This document shows positions 33,762 through 45,691 of a DNA stretch of 64,000 bases, in pieces. Location of the stretch: NCBI GenBank assembly GCA_017562135.1, contig QEYB01001019.1, positions 372,001 to 436,000 of the forward strand. The letters run 5' to 3'. Under the pieces are notes generated by a model that was not told where the DNA came from, made no database searches, and was given only the letters and a program-made list of their open reading frames with translations. The DNA comes from Dipylidium caninum (lineage: Eukaryota > Platyhelminthes > Cestoda > Cyclophyllidea > Dipylidiidae). Made by a program: the position numbers and the translations under genes. The number at the start of each line of letters is the position of its first letter. Position 1 is the stretch's first letter.

Positions 33762-35680
33762 TTACTTGTGGGGGTTCGTTCTTTCATCTTGTGATTCGTC
33801 ACCGGCCGCACCTTCAACTTCGTCCTCCTCGGCTTCACATTCCTCTATTTCATCATCATCATCATCTTCATCACCGGAAACTTCCTTGTTGGCATCTTCC
33901 AACTCCTCCAACTGCCGCTGAAAGTCGGCTTCCTCGGTGTCTGAGACAACGCGTGGCTAGATTATATAAAATTGGAAAATAAACGTCTCATAGTGTAGTC
34001 TGTTATGTATTATATGAAATGCCGAAACGATGTATTGCCAAGATTTGAGCTGCCAATAAAGGATATCCTGAGGGGTTTATTAGAATGTGATGGTTGGGAT
34101 GGCGAAATGTACAATTTGAGAACGTCGCACCCGAAAACCGCTCGTGAGGACCAATTATTGCTCAGTTTGCAATATAAGAGCTAGATTCTATCGTTGGAAG
34201 GAAAATAGGTAAGGCCTAAATGTCCACTTGTAACAATAGACTGAAATAAGGGGTTACTTTCGAAACGGCACATATCTCAAGTCGATTTAATGAATAAATA
34301 AATAAGGGAGCAATAAAACGAGGTTCTCTAGTAAAAATATTGTGGGAAGACGTGTTTGCTTATCTGGTTAAAACTTAAAAGATATCGGAATAGATCTTTG
34401 AATCGAGGCCGGAAATGAACAAATTTGAGATCAGAATAAATCAGAAAGAAAAATTGACTATTAGTAGAAAGCGGAGGAGTTGAAGCAGAGGGGATTGAAA
34501 AGTCTGTCTATATGACCAAGGTGCCTCATCGCTTTCTGAAAGGATTGAAAGAGGAAGTATACTGAGCGCGCGTTGAGTTGATGCAACCAATAAACTTTAT
34601 AAACCGTTATAAAACCTTCTGTTGAAGTTTGAAGGACCCATCCTGTTCTTCAATGGAGCGCTTGATGGCTTCGAGCACTTTTTCAAGGCATACCAAGCCT
34701 TCGTTCCATTCTAGAGTTTGTGTAGTCAGGACATACAAGGGTGGGGCAATCAAATTAATCTAAAAAGCGACGAAAAATCTCTTTTAATGGGGACATACTA
34801 TACAACAGCGTTACAATTGGAATAGAAAAGAAGAAATCAAAAACAAACAAAGTCAAAGAGTGGGATAAAGGAACTACCTTGATAGGAAATTCGTCAGTGC
34901 TAAGAGCCAGACCTGCATGAAGAGCGCGACGGACCGCATCAATACCTTCATAGGCAAAACAAGAAACCTCGAAGTCAGCGCGAAGTTTTACTGCCTGAGG
35001 CATAAGTCGGTGACGAATATCTTGCAAGAGCATCTCCTTAGTCTTTTCATCAATATCACATGCATCCAAAATACTCGGATTCCTAAAAAAATTAACCATA
35101 ACCACAGTCGGAAAAGGGCGAGTAAATTCATTATCAAAGTGTGGAATTACTGAACAGCTCTCTTGAAGGCTTCATGGGAACCGCCTTGACCGGCATATTT
35201 CTTGTCAAAAAACCACACGGTTTTTGCACAGAGATCTTCAAGTTGAGATTTTTCTGTGTAACCCAACTTCTCTGCTGCATGCCGAACTATTTGGTTTACC
35301 TAAAAAATAGGAGAATACGTATCTTACCGCCTTAGCTTTGGCGAAACGATCCTGACATACATGAGTCTCCTCGAGAGGCACACGGCGTTTCGACAAATCA
35401 ATATACCCTACACCAATTTAATAGAATATTAATTAAACTAACGTTTGTCAGGATCAACACGAATAACCAGCACAATGTCGCTACGACCGACACGGACAAG
35501 TTTGTTAATAGATCTAATTCGGCGTCTAGATAGTTCACTATGGAGTATCATGCCAACTGCATTGTCATATTCTGGCAGAACTACATAGCTTCCGCTATTC
35601 GTAATTGATGTCACGACTGCAACCACAACGTCGTTTTCGGCCGGAAACTCATTTTCGTAGTAACGACACGAGATGGGCAT
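33762..35680 (-). CDS. EIF2S1: Eukaryotic translation initiation factor 2 subunit alpha, 6 exons
   Basis: Regulatory subunit of the eIF2 ternary complex delivering initiator Met-tRNA to the 40S subunit; its phosphorylation by eIF2 kinases shuts down initiation. Exons on minus: 35680-35443, 35407-35328, 35299-35151, 35082-34878, 34759-34616, 33956-33762, in phase, 336 residues (human 315). The start [13 protein letters not shown] matches the family N-terminus. S1/OB fold: [19 protein letters not shown], then [18 protein letters not shown], in which the phospho-acceptor serine (Ser51 here, counting Met) is conserved. [15 protein letters not shown] and [17 protein letters not shown] follow. The C-terminal exon is strongly acidic with five Asp in a row (GDEDDDDDE) and longer than in human. 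The donor of the fifth exon (AAG|GTTTTA) is weak but phase and family alignment fit ([12 protein letters not shown]). Confidence 0.97.
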
Positions 35681-37295
35681 AACACAGGCGATTTGAAGAG
35701 TGCGGGTGCGGTAGAGCGCAGCTAAGCGTTTCCTGATTGTTCAAATAGACATGTTATTAAAATAAATACTTGTTGAAAAATCTTAAAAGTGTAACGATGT
35801 TACTTGGTTTTTTTGAAGATGAAATTCTCTATCTCAACGCATTTAATTCACCCATGCAATAAACAAGCTGAGCTAATAAAAACTGGCCCTCAACTTTCCC
35901 CGCAAGCTAAATTACTCAAAACAAGGCTGGATAAATGGCTGGAGTCCAATGCAGTCGGTGAATCTCCTATTCGGTCAAAGAGTCTGCACTATATAACTTA
36001 ACCACAATCTCTCTGCGTGCGTTAAAACAACAGCTTGGTCTATTAATGTGCGTAATATGCAGAACCGTATACTAAAATCGCCACAAGCACACTTCCGTGG
36101 CCGCTGCTTTCCCATAGAAGCACTTGATGAGAAGTTTCTGAATAAGCCCAATTCGCAAGTCTTAGGAAACGCTCCTAACGCACACTTCTTCACCACTAGA
36201 GGATTGTCAAGAGTTATTGCAATCTTAATTTAACTATATAACTTCTTCGATTATCTCCATTTCCCGTACCTCACTCTTAAACAAGGTAGAATCTACTCTG
36301 TGAAGGAAGCTCATTTCTTGCGACATTTTATTAGTAATTCTCAAGGATGATGCATTTTTCTAAATAACTGTAACAAGAAGCCTGTTGTTGGTACTAGTAT
36401 GCTTGGCCTGAAATATTTTTATTTTGATATTATTCCCTCCAGCGGGCCTGCCTTTTTGAAAACTTGGCCTGCCAGAATAGCCGAAAAACAGGATGGCGTA
36501 CCACCGAAATAGGCTGAATTCGATCAGGGTACTGATACTTTACGATGAAAGTGGTTTTGGGCGTCAGGGAGGATTTGTATATCTGCTAACACCGACACTA
36601 CCTCTTAACTTTTCCGATGGACAAATAACGCGTAGCAACGTGTTTCCCTAGTCCAACGACAACCTCCCAATAGTCTAAAAAGTGGCTAATTTCCTTAACT
36701 GAATGGGAAGTGGAAGACAGGTGTGGTTCCGAGCCTAAATCGCCGGTCTGAAAAGTCTAAGATTCTGAAAGTAGGTGCACCGCTACAACATAATACTACA
36801 ACATCGGCTACAAAGGTGCCTCAAGGGTGGGGGGGGGTCTGGTTACTCGCCAACCCGCAAGTCACAGTAATGAGTAAAAGCATACGACAGGGACACCGAG
36901 TAATTGGCTTACCCTACAGTCATTTGGGTAAATACAGCTTGACGACTTACATAATTGCGCACTACTCATGCCGGCAAGTGACTAGGATTTGGTCCTCGAC
37001 ACGGCTTCCATCGAAAGCGACAATTTTCCCAATTTTTCAATTTCGAACAGAATTCAAAAGATAAGAACTGAGCTCTCAGTTACTAAAACCAAAATATCCA
37101 GGATTTGGACTACCTCATCTACACGAAGACCAGGAAAGCGGAAAATATAGGGGCGAAAGAGAAATAAGTAAAGTGTGTTGTCATCACTCGTTTTTCAGTA
37201 CTGATGTCATGGAAAAGAGTAACAACAGGTAGAGAAATAACTTCCTATTATTTGAACTACATGACTGTACATAAAGAGGATGAGAATGAAATCGG
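35681..37295. other. Intergenic region between EIF2S1 and MFF
   Basis: About 1.6 kb between two minus-strand genes, holding the EIF2S1 promoter and MFF 3' UTR. Nothing else is supported; a 9-base G run occurs at 36829-36837. Confidence 0.55.
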
Positions 37296-39777
37296 TTATC
37301 TCAAAACCCGTCCCAGGAAGTAGCGACCGCATTTAAGAAGGATATAGGTGCCGACGATGATGATAACACAGAGGTCACGTCGGTTCTGCCTCACGAGAGC
37401 CTGTTCTAGCACAGCCAATCTTGTCGCCAACTCTTTCATCCGATCTTCTATTTTCATGGAAAATGCGGTCTCACAGGCTTCTATGGAGATGTCCAACGGA
37501 TCCTGTCCAACTAGAGTTCGATCGTCGTCCGTCTGAGCATCAGGACTGCTGTTAAGAGTGAAAAGAATAAACACAGGAAATATGCATAAGGATGTTTGCT
37601 ACTACAACTACCGTCATTAATAATTTGAAAACTAAATATTAAACTCGGAATTCAACGAAGTGGTAGGCTCGGTACGATCACCTCATCACTGAATGACCCT
37701 AAACAACGTCACATTTCAGTTAGACAGTCTAAGTGAAAAGGTGATGACTAATCCAACCTGCGGCCTCCAGCTTCGACAGAATAAGGCCTCTAAGAATTGA
37801 ATATTTGAGGAACTTAAGTGAAACGATACCAGGATAAAAATATGGCATTCTTCTATTTATTAAACGGGAACCTTCTAATGAAGCTTTTGGCGTCGAAATT
37901 GGTCGACGAGAGCCGCAAACCGTACCACAAGCATAATTCAGAGAGATTTCCTGTTAGAATGAATGCTACTCTTCATTTAAAGCACTTTCCACCGCCGTAA
38001 TGGTACACGTTTAACCAAGTAGCTCACATAACCGAAAAGAATAAAGAGCACATATCGGGATTTATCATGAGGGAGGGAGAAAAAATGAGTCAGCGTAAAG
38101 TAGGGGAATAAAAGATCCTCCTACTTCTCCACGCAAAAGAAAAGGGCTGTCAGGTTTCCAGTCAGTTGGCGCGCAACATAGTTTTATGAAATTCATTTAT
38201 TTATATAATTGACGATTAAAATGAATTTCAATTGTGATTAGTCCACAAAGTTATGTTCTAAAAAAGGCAAAAATATGTTACCAGGACGCCTATTTCAATA
38301 CCCGATCAAAAGTGGTGCAAAACCTAGAATTTTCGTGTAATCAGATGAGATGGATGTGCATTACCGTCAAAATCATTAGGGCAACAGAAACACAATGCAT
38401 ACTTGACAGAACGCTTCTCCACAAGTAAAAATGAGATACTTGAACATTGGAGCATATTAATTGGAAAAGGAAAGCCGTGCGTTATGGAAAGATGTTATCA
38501 AAGGGCGATTTCACTCCATAAAACCCATGTTTGGAAGAACAGTTTCTTGAGAAGATAGTTTGATTAAACACCACACATATTTTCTCAAAATTAAAGAGGA
38601 GGATAAATGATCTAAGGCAGCCCAGGTGAAGAATAAACTCACCTTATTAATCATCATCACATGTTTTCAGCCTCAATTACTGGTAAGAGTAGTGGCCGTA
38701 AGAATTAGTTGTTTGGCGTTCTCACAACAAAACGTCAAACAGATTTTAAACACGAGACAAATTAAACTAAATCCAAATAATTGATTCAAATTTATATGTT
38801 ATTAGAATCGGATCGTGAATCCTGTACAATAACAGTATTTTGCCACATATGGTTCACATAATATTCCTTAAACAAATTTATGGCACTCAAGTATACCCGA
38901 ACTAAACAAACGAAGGATTCCATGTATTCTTGAATACCATGAGATAAGTTAAGTGATGATTTTAAAATGGCACCGATGATTCCACTCATAAGAGTAACTA
39001 GATTTTAGGATAAATCAGACGATATTCAGAAAAATAGACTCCAAATAAACCAACTTGGCTGTATAAGTCTTAGAGATTTTCAGGTCACTTAACACGTACG
39101 ATTAGGTGGGATGCAGTCAGTATTACGGTGAGATAAAGGGCAAGTGTAAAAGGTGAAATACAAATGGCTTACTGAAAGAGACTGAGGTTGCTGTTGTCCT
39201 TATTGCTACTACCAGATGGATAGTCCGGAGTACTTGCATGATTGACATTTGACTGATTAAAGCGTCCCAACATCGGGGATTGTGGCGACAGCAAACTAAG
39301 TCCAGACATAGGCAGATCTAGCTTTCCAAGAAAGAAATGCTTTAAAGTATTCCAAAACCGAATGCACTGTGAAATGAAAATCTGTGAAGACGCATGAAAA
39401 CTATCTGCAATCACAACCTCGCAAACAATATTGGACAAGTCGGATATTACAGGTTTATGTCTGGTAACCACTAAAGTTCTTAAGATTTTCAAAAAAGACA
39501 ACTGGGATCTGAAAGCTAAAAGAAAAGTGGAAGAGGTTGTAAAATGCTTCAACTTACCGAACTCTTGCGGGGGAAATATTCTGAATGGGTTACTCAGAAG
39601 ATCAAATCCATTGGAACCGGAAATAATGATCCTGCTTGAAGGCATCAGATCCGGGAGATGACCGGGAGAGGGGAAACCAGGCATTACTAGAGAGAGCCTA
39701 CTAGGAACCTGCATTCTAGCACTAATATCTGTAGTGTAATCGAAGTCGATCATATCCCTGCCGAGAAATGGATCCAT
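37296..39777 (-). CDS. MFF: Mitochondrial fission factor, tail-anchored, 3 exons
   Basis: Adaptor on the mitochondrial and peroxisomal outer membrane that recruits dynamin-related protein Drp1. Exons on minus: 39777-39558, 39317-39173, 37548-37296, in phase (1, 2), 205 residues; short compared with most human isoforms (218-342). The N-terminal conserved block reads DYTTDISARMQVPSRLSL then PSSRIIISGSNG, matching the two MFF repeats (human YTEGISQRMRVPEKLKV and VPERIVVAGNN) that bind Drp1. The middle exon is Ser/Pro-rich. The last has a predicted coiled coil (DRMKELATRLAVLEQALVRQ), a hydrophobic tail anchor LCVIIIVGTYILL and a short basic end GRYFLGRVLR. A splice acceptor (TATATTCCAG) lies just upstream of the ATG, so the 5' UTR is spliced, either from an upstream exon or by leader trans-splicing. 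Identity rests on the N-terminal motif plus tail-anchor layout. Confidence 0.82.
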
Positions 39778-42746
39778 TTGCACATGCGATTTACTGGAAT
39801 ATATAATGAACAACAGTACTAGACATTCAGGTGTCCGAAAGAAAGACGTAGGCTGATATTGACGTTAGTTCAAACTTGAACCTGTATGGGTTATAATAAC
39901 CATTCTTCATCGAACAGCGAAATTAGAAAATGTACTTTTTTGTTAGAATTATGGACTTACAGACAAGTTTATTTGAAATATTGATTTTATGCCGCGGCGT
40001 CACACTATTGCACTAAATATAACACTACAATATGCCTGTATATGTAAGTTTACCCATATAGTTTCCTTGCCACATTCCTCTACGTCTCTAACATCTATAC
40101 TTCGTGGGTAGGTGGCGCAGTGCCACTTGTAGTGCGCTTATATGAGAATCCCTCACATAGGCGAATGCGGTGGTAAATTGCGCGCCGTCCCCTTTTCAAA
40201 CCCGTATCCAACGTGAGCTGGAAAATTAGCCTGGAACCTAAAGCCCTGCAACGTGTTCTCACGGAAGAAATGGTTATAATTACCGGATTGACGAAAGTTC
40301 TCCTAATTTTTCGATTCTTTAGCTTTTATGAGCGATATGGCGTCACAGGTTGCTGTTTGTCATGGTTTCGCAAATATTTTTGATTGGAAAAACCAATTGT
40401 GGGTTTTCAACAGCAAATAACCACTCGTTATAGGATATCTCCAACACGGACGCATTCGACTCACCATTACAACTTTTCAGGATTGTTCACCTGTTTACCA
40501 TTATTGGGAAAACTAAACCCTGATTTACGAGCTTCTAATTTCATACCACGTATGTTATCTTTTTATGTATTCGTTAAGCCATGGGTAACCTCATGTACGA
40601 CTTCACGACACATTGTATTACTTTAGTGACATTTAATCAAAGAACCTCTGGAAATCTCGGAAATATTAACCCAGATAGAGATGAGCATATGGCAAATTAC
40701 GAGTCCAAAAGAAAATTTAATATCATTTCGAAGGACTGCCCTCGGGAATGGGGAATCTGTGGCTTTAATTTTGTCTTTTCATAAGAAAATTCACAGGAGC
40801 GTTGTAAAGTCGTCGCTTAAGCTGGGCATCAAGTGCTTTTCTACCGTGTACGGGCTGCACTTTATTCTTACTTCGAATTCCAACTCGCCTTATAAAGGAC
40901 ATAAAGCGGTTATGGGCTGCATTACCTCATAAAGTACGTCGCACAGTGGGGAGATGAAGGCGCCCCGATTTAAAATTGACAGATGATAAAGTCCTTTGAA
41001 GTAGGATAAGTTGTTGGATAAAATAGGTTCCCTTCATTGTCCGTAGCTTCAAGCTTTGAGGAGTGATAGATCAGTGCATTCGTAAGCGGTTAAGTCAAAA
41101 TCAGTCAACTATTTCCTGCTCAATTTGAACAATTAAACTGTGCGGTAATATTTCCACAAACTATTAATAATTGGGTGTGGATGGATTTTCTTTCGTGGAA
41201 GTCTTCCAGTTAACCCAACTAAATGTTGTCTTGACAATGTCATAATGTAAATTCTAGGCCAAACCTCGGGTTCAGTATTTGCCAAATGGTTAATCCAACA
41301 ACGAGGTAGTAAAATAAACGCTCTTTTTTCAGATAACCCACTAATAGTTCTGTGTTTCCACTTCAGCGTTGATCTGTTATTTCTTCTCTTGCAATACGAG
41401 TGAAAGTAACCCTTTAGACTTATGTGTGTTTTCTTACTGACTCCAATTTTAAAACCATTTTCAACAAATTTGGGAGTATCAGGGGTTGAGTATTGATGGG
41501 GATTCTCTTCACCCCGTTAACTGCACAGCAAATTCCACCACAAAGTTAATAAAATCAGCAAACGCATTTGTGCGTCTACAAAGGGTCCGCTAACATGAAT
41601 GTAGACTGAAAATGAGAAGCAAAATAAGTATGGAAAGACATGGCGATGGAAGTTGGAACAGGAGGGGCAGGCATCTGGTCAGTTTCGCGATGAGGGGAAA
41701 GTGGAAAGCGGAGGGTGGAAACGAGAAGCCACAGCACACTGAGTCTGGTTGAGTATAGAAAGCTACAAGTACATGACTTTGGATTTCTTTTAAACTCAAT
41801 CTTTTGAAAACTTCTCACTTCTGTTACCCCCTTAAAGCGAAGCTATTTTCTACTTTAACATTATTCACTCGTGAAGCCGCTAATAATTTCCTTATCCAAT
41901 GGTTCCCTCACCTCCAAAGGCAGGTTTACCACCGAAACAGGTTAATAATAATGGAAGAAAATTTTATAAAAACATCAGTCCTTTCTTGTATAATCATCCA
42001 AACCATTTGTCGGTCGTCATTCGTCAACTAGTAACACTGGCGCCCAGGAGTCTTCAGTTCCGTGAAGAAAAAGACCATGGGTAGGTCGGAAGAACAGAGA
42101 CATGTTGTCACCTGTAACAAAGATAAAGGAGATTCCGTCTACGAGGCTCTCTTGCTCGACACTGAAGACGCATTAATGCAGCAAAGTCGTTGGCATTTTA
42201 GCTAAAATTGCTGAATGTGACATTATAACCCCCTTTTACGAAAAACCGTCTTAGTAACACTCGGACGTTCAGGTTAGTTTCCTAAGTGGGAGAATCGGAA
42301 AGTACGAATACTCCACCGGTGTATGTCTTCTCGAGGCACATCATTTGAAGGAAAATAGTCTCTCATACTACGACAGAACGAGCAAAAGTTAACTGAAAGT
42401 GGAGGGGGAGAGGAAAGAGAGCCCGCTATGAGGGGAATCGAGAGGAAGCCATGATAAAATGCTGACTGTAACGAAATGAAACACCACAACAATCACTTGT
42501 AACGAAGGGGAGAAGTCGAGAACAGATGTGGAAAAACCGCCTAATTCACGTCCATATGTGGGAGGTGGCTCTGCCCTCGAGAGAGGAACATCAGGACAAA
42601 AGAGAAAATGAGAAAAAGGTCTTTTAAAAGTGCCTGAAAAGACTAGGGCGATAACAAACGCTGGATGAGGGGTCACGAGACCAAGGCAGAGTATATAAGG
42701 GAGGGATTGACTGACAAGCCTGTCAATAACAGATGATTCAGGGAGG
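39778..42746. other. Intergenic region upstream of MFF
   Basis: About 3 kb, A-rich on the plus strand, between the MFF start (minus) and the unidentified gene at 42747 (plus). No coding region is supported. Non-coding 5' exons of MFF could lie here because its first coding exon begins with a splice acceptor. Confidence 0.5.
42692..42699 (+). promoter_or_regulatory. TATA box of the gene at 42747
   Basis: TATATAAG, 48 nt before the ATG at 42747, a strong TATA-box match at a distance that leaves room for a very short 5' UTR. It is the clearest core-promoter element in the window; most other genes here lack one. Confidence 0.55.
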
Positions 42747-43735
42747 ATGGAGGAAGTGTCAGGCGAGAAATTGAGGGCTTGTTTGTACTACATGGCAAAG
42801 GCATTCGATCCCGAGTTAGCGCAATGCTTTGAACAATGCGACGACAATAAAAAGGCTTGCCAACTCCAACTATCATCTCCTCGTCACGGGGAGAATCAGC
42901 CCAGACGATTTCTCGAGTCGGCGAGAAAGTTGCACGTCGCAAAGGCGTCTAACATGGACGCTGATGGATACTCGACCAAAATTATGGACAAATACATGGC
43001 CAATGAGAATGTGAACGAGGACGAAAAAAGAGATGAGAGGCAGTATTTGCAAGAACTCATGGTGCAGTTTGCTCACAAATACCATCCTCTGCTAGCACTC
43101 GGCGGTAACGTGGCGCCATCCTCTCTTGAGAACTCTACTCGAGACGAGAGTCCCTGGAAGCCGAGTACGGTGTCCGTGGAAGAAAGGGCCCTTGGAAAGC
43201 TCTCTCTGGCCGAAACTAACCTCGTCGTGAATGATTTCGGTGGACTTAGCGAGGAGACTTCTGCTGATTTAACCGTTAACTTTAACTCATGGGATGCCAA
43301 GGGCGAGGCCTCCAACCAATCCCTGTTCCCACCGTCGCCAGTCTGTGAGGCTAAAAACGATTTTGATGGAGTTAGTTCCCCGATCAAGCGTCTGTCGTCT
43401 CGCAAACGAATGCGAATCTACCTGGAGGACATGAGGGATGTGCGGAAGGTGTCCCTATTATCCCTATATGAAACGGATAAGTTTGGAAATCCTAAGGAAG
43501 AAATGGTAATTGGAACAACTCACCTGTTTGCATTGATGAGTCCAAACTGACTTCTATTGATGTAGACTTTACTCTGGAACACCAATTCGATGGAATCGAC
43601 AGTCCCGACATCAAAGAGTGTGTCACCGCCATCCTGAAGCAAATCTGGCCAGACGTGATGGAGTGTATCAGAAGAGAGACACAGAAAGGGGGCAAGGAAG
43701 TGTCAACACGCAACAGACCCGTGGGTGTTCAATAA
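42747..43735 (+). CDS. Uncharacterised two-exon gene
   Basis: I do not recognise the family. Exon 1 is 42747-43505 and exon 2 is 43541-43735 (stop TAA), joined over a 35-nt intron (GTAATT...GATGAG); without splicing the frame ends 15 codons later. Product 317 residues. It starts MEEVSGEKLRACLYYMAK, is acidic and charged in the first half (ENVNEDEKRDERQYLQEL), Ser-rich in the middle, has a basic patch SSRKRMRIYLEDMRDVRKV near 232-250, and ends with a predicted helix SPDIKECVTAILKQIWPDV. No signal peptide or membrane segment is visible. A TATA box sits just upstream. Coding status is supported by the long frame, clean splice and the open second exon. Confidence 0.7.
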
Positions 43736-43946
43736 CACAAAGATCACTAGAGGACTCGATTAATTACCACGTCTCTACAATTGCCTTTTGTCCTTCTGCT
43801 GCACCTCAGAAAAACTTGATTTATCCATCCGCTTAGCCAGTTTTTTATCATTAACACCACTCTCTTCGTTATTTGACAATCTTTTCTGCTGGTTGAAATT
43901 GTTTATTGAATTCCAGTAAAACCAAATTTTCCAGAGATTTGTCTCA

Positions 43947-43952
43947 TTTATT
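43947..43952 (-). terminator. Poly(A) signal AATAAA of the minus-strand gene ending at 43967
   Basis: TTTATT on plus (AATAAA on minus), 14 nt past the TAA at 43967-43969. This supports reading the frame above it as a real 3' end. Confidence 0.6.
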
Positions 43953-43966
43953 TGACAAAAAGCATT

Positions 43967-44123
43967 TTAAATCGGACTGTCACTGGGAGCACTACGTGGA
44001 CGTGTCTTGCCACCCTCCGACTCGCCCACTTCACTTGAAAGGATGGTCATAACGCGACGCTTGTATCGCCAATGAAAATAAATGTTAGTCATAATAATTA
44101 ACGAGGTAACACGCGGACTGAGG
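43967..44123 (-). CDS. Last exon of an unidentified minus-strand gene
   Basis: From an acceptor near 44118-44124 the frame reads RVTSLIIMTNIYFHWRYKRR, then VMTILSSEVGESEGGKTRP and SAPSDSPI before TAA at 43967. It looks like a hydrophobic stretch followed by a basic and then Ser/Gly-rich tail, possibly a short membrane segment with a cytosolic C-terminus. The poly(A) signal directly downstream supports it. No family recognised. It may belong to the same gene as the exon at 45383-45473, with intervening exons not found. Confidence 0.4.
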
Positions 44124-45382
44124 CTTGAGGACATACGTGATTGTGCAGAATGAGTAGAAAAGTTGTAGTAAATATTAAAAGGGTATATTTGGTAGGATTG
44201 CGAGCTTGGCATAAGTCAAACTACGATAACTTTGAGAGTCTTCTAGTTAGGTGAATAGACGCCAGACCGAATAGAATTGGGTGCCGGTTATGCCCGTAGT
44301 TACTTAAGGGTATAATTAACCGGACTTTGGGGATTACAAGATAATCCCGTCGACAGTGTGGTGGCTCAGCCCCTTCGGAATTAACTCACTCTGCAGTCAT
44401 TTAAGCCATGGGTTGAGACACCGCATCACAAGTGGTACAAGTGCTCCATTGTGAGTCAAAAAAGGACCTTCTTTGGACCTCCCGTTTTGCCTTACGCGAT
44501 ACCTGTTTTGTCTTAGTTTCACTTACGGAGTGAGAATGACTTCGAGGCTTAACGATTGTGCCTTTGAGAAAGAAAATAAGGGTAATTAGAATAAAAGAAT
44601 CACTTAGTGGTAAGTGTGAGGACCTTTGATGGTGGGGAGATCTGCCAACGTGACATCGCTCACTGTATCGAAAGTTATGTGGAATTTATAGTCATCTAAG
44701 GTTTTGTATGTTGAAGTAACAACAGGGAGAGAAGACCAGTAATTATCAAAGCAAACGAAAAATTAGGCGGCTTTACATTTGGAAATTTCGTTGTTCCCTA
44801 TCACAACAATCACATTATACAACAGGAATGCCCAATAACATAAACTCCTAAGAGAAATTAATTGTAAGATACCGGAGAGGAGAGAGGCGCATCAAAACAT
44901 ACACTACGTTTTACTCCGGGTTAGTTGAGGTTGCCAAATTTTAACCGAAATTGATAAATTATATGTCAACAAATATGAAAACTCACCACTTCTGGAAATA
45001 ATTTAATTTCATTCATAAGAGGCAATAAAATTTTCACGTGAATAAATGACGGGGGCGTTTCTGCTATGAATAAGTAAGGCGGTGTCGTTACAAATTTTAC
45101 GCTGGCATCACAAAACATAAGGATTTAGAACTATCGTCACCCAAACCTAAGATAAAATTCCGATGCTTATTAACATATTTGAGCGCGTTTTTACATTTAG
45201 ACCAGCGACAATGATGGAATCACTATCATCTACTTTCCGTCAAACCAACATGCTTATATTGTTGGAGAGTTTTTTGTTCCTATATCCACATTGGCTTATG
45301 AAAATATCCCCTTACTTCAACTTCAGTATGCATAATGATTGATGAAACTGGTGACCTAGTTTCATTTGTGAATTCCTTCTAC

Positions 45383-45473
45383 TGCTTCTATCAATAGTCG
45401 GGATTGCAAACGCAGTATTTGGCCAACACAATTCAGATTTGTTGCAGTCTGCTGTTCTACGTGTATGAGGGAA
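45383..45473 (-). CDS. Probable internal exon of an unidentified minus-strand gene
   Basis: A strong acceptor (CTATTTTCTTCTACAG) on the minus strand opens a frame reading SLIHVEQQTATNLNCVGQIL and RLQSRLLIEA, ending at a GTAGAA donor at 45382. The helical, low-complexity-free composition looks like real protein. It lies 218 nt from the divergent start of MRPL9. Family unknown; the link to the exon at 43967-44123 is inferred from strand and spacing only. Confidence 0.35.
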
Positions 45474-45691
45474 CTGTAGAAGAAAATAGTTGGCCAGAAA
45501 ACACGAGCTGATGCGTAACTCACTTTTCAAAGATGCAAAATAGTGGCAGTGGATCTACAGCGAGAACAAGGATTCCGAGTAATTATTAAGCCTAACGAGT
45601 CCCTCTTCTGTCATTTTTGTCGCTAATCAATTTGGTCCGTAGAGGTACATAACCTACGACGACGTATTCACTAGCCTCAGTTGTCACGCGT

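Noticed and set aside
33686..33982. Plus-strand His-rich frame (poly-His from CAT repeats)
   Set aside because: It is the complement of the acidic EIF2S1 tail (GAT codons).
40081..40170. Possible tRNA-like stretch
   Set aside because: No complete A and B box pair or cloverleaf could be drawn; no tRNA is claimed anywhere in the window.
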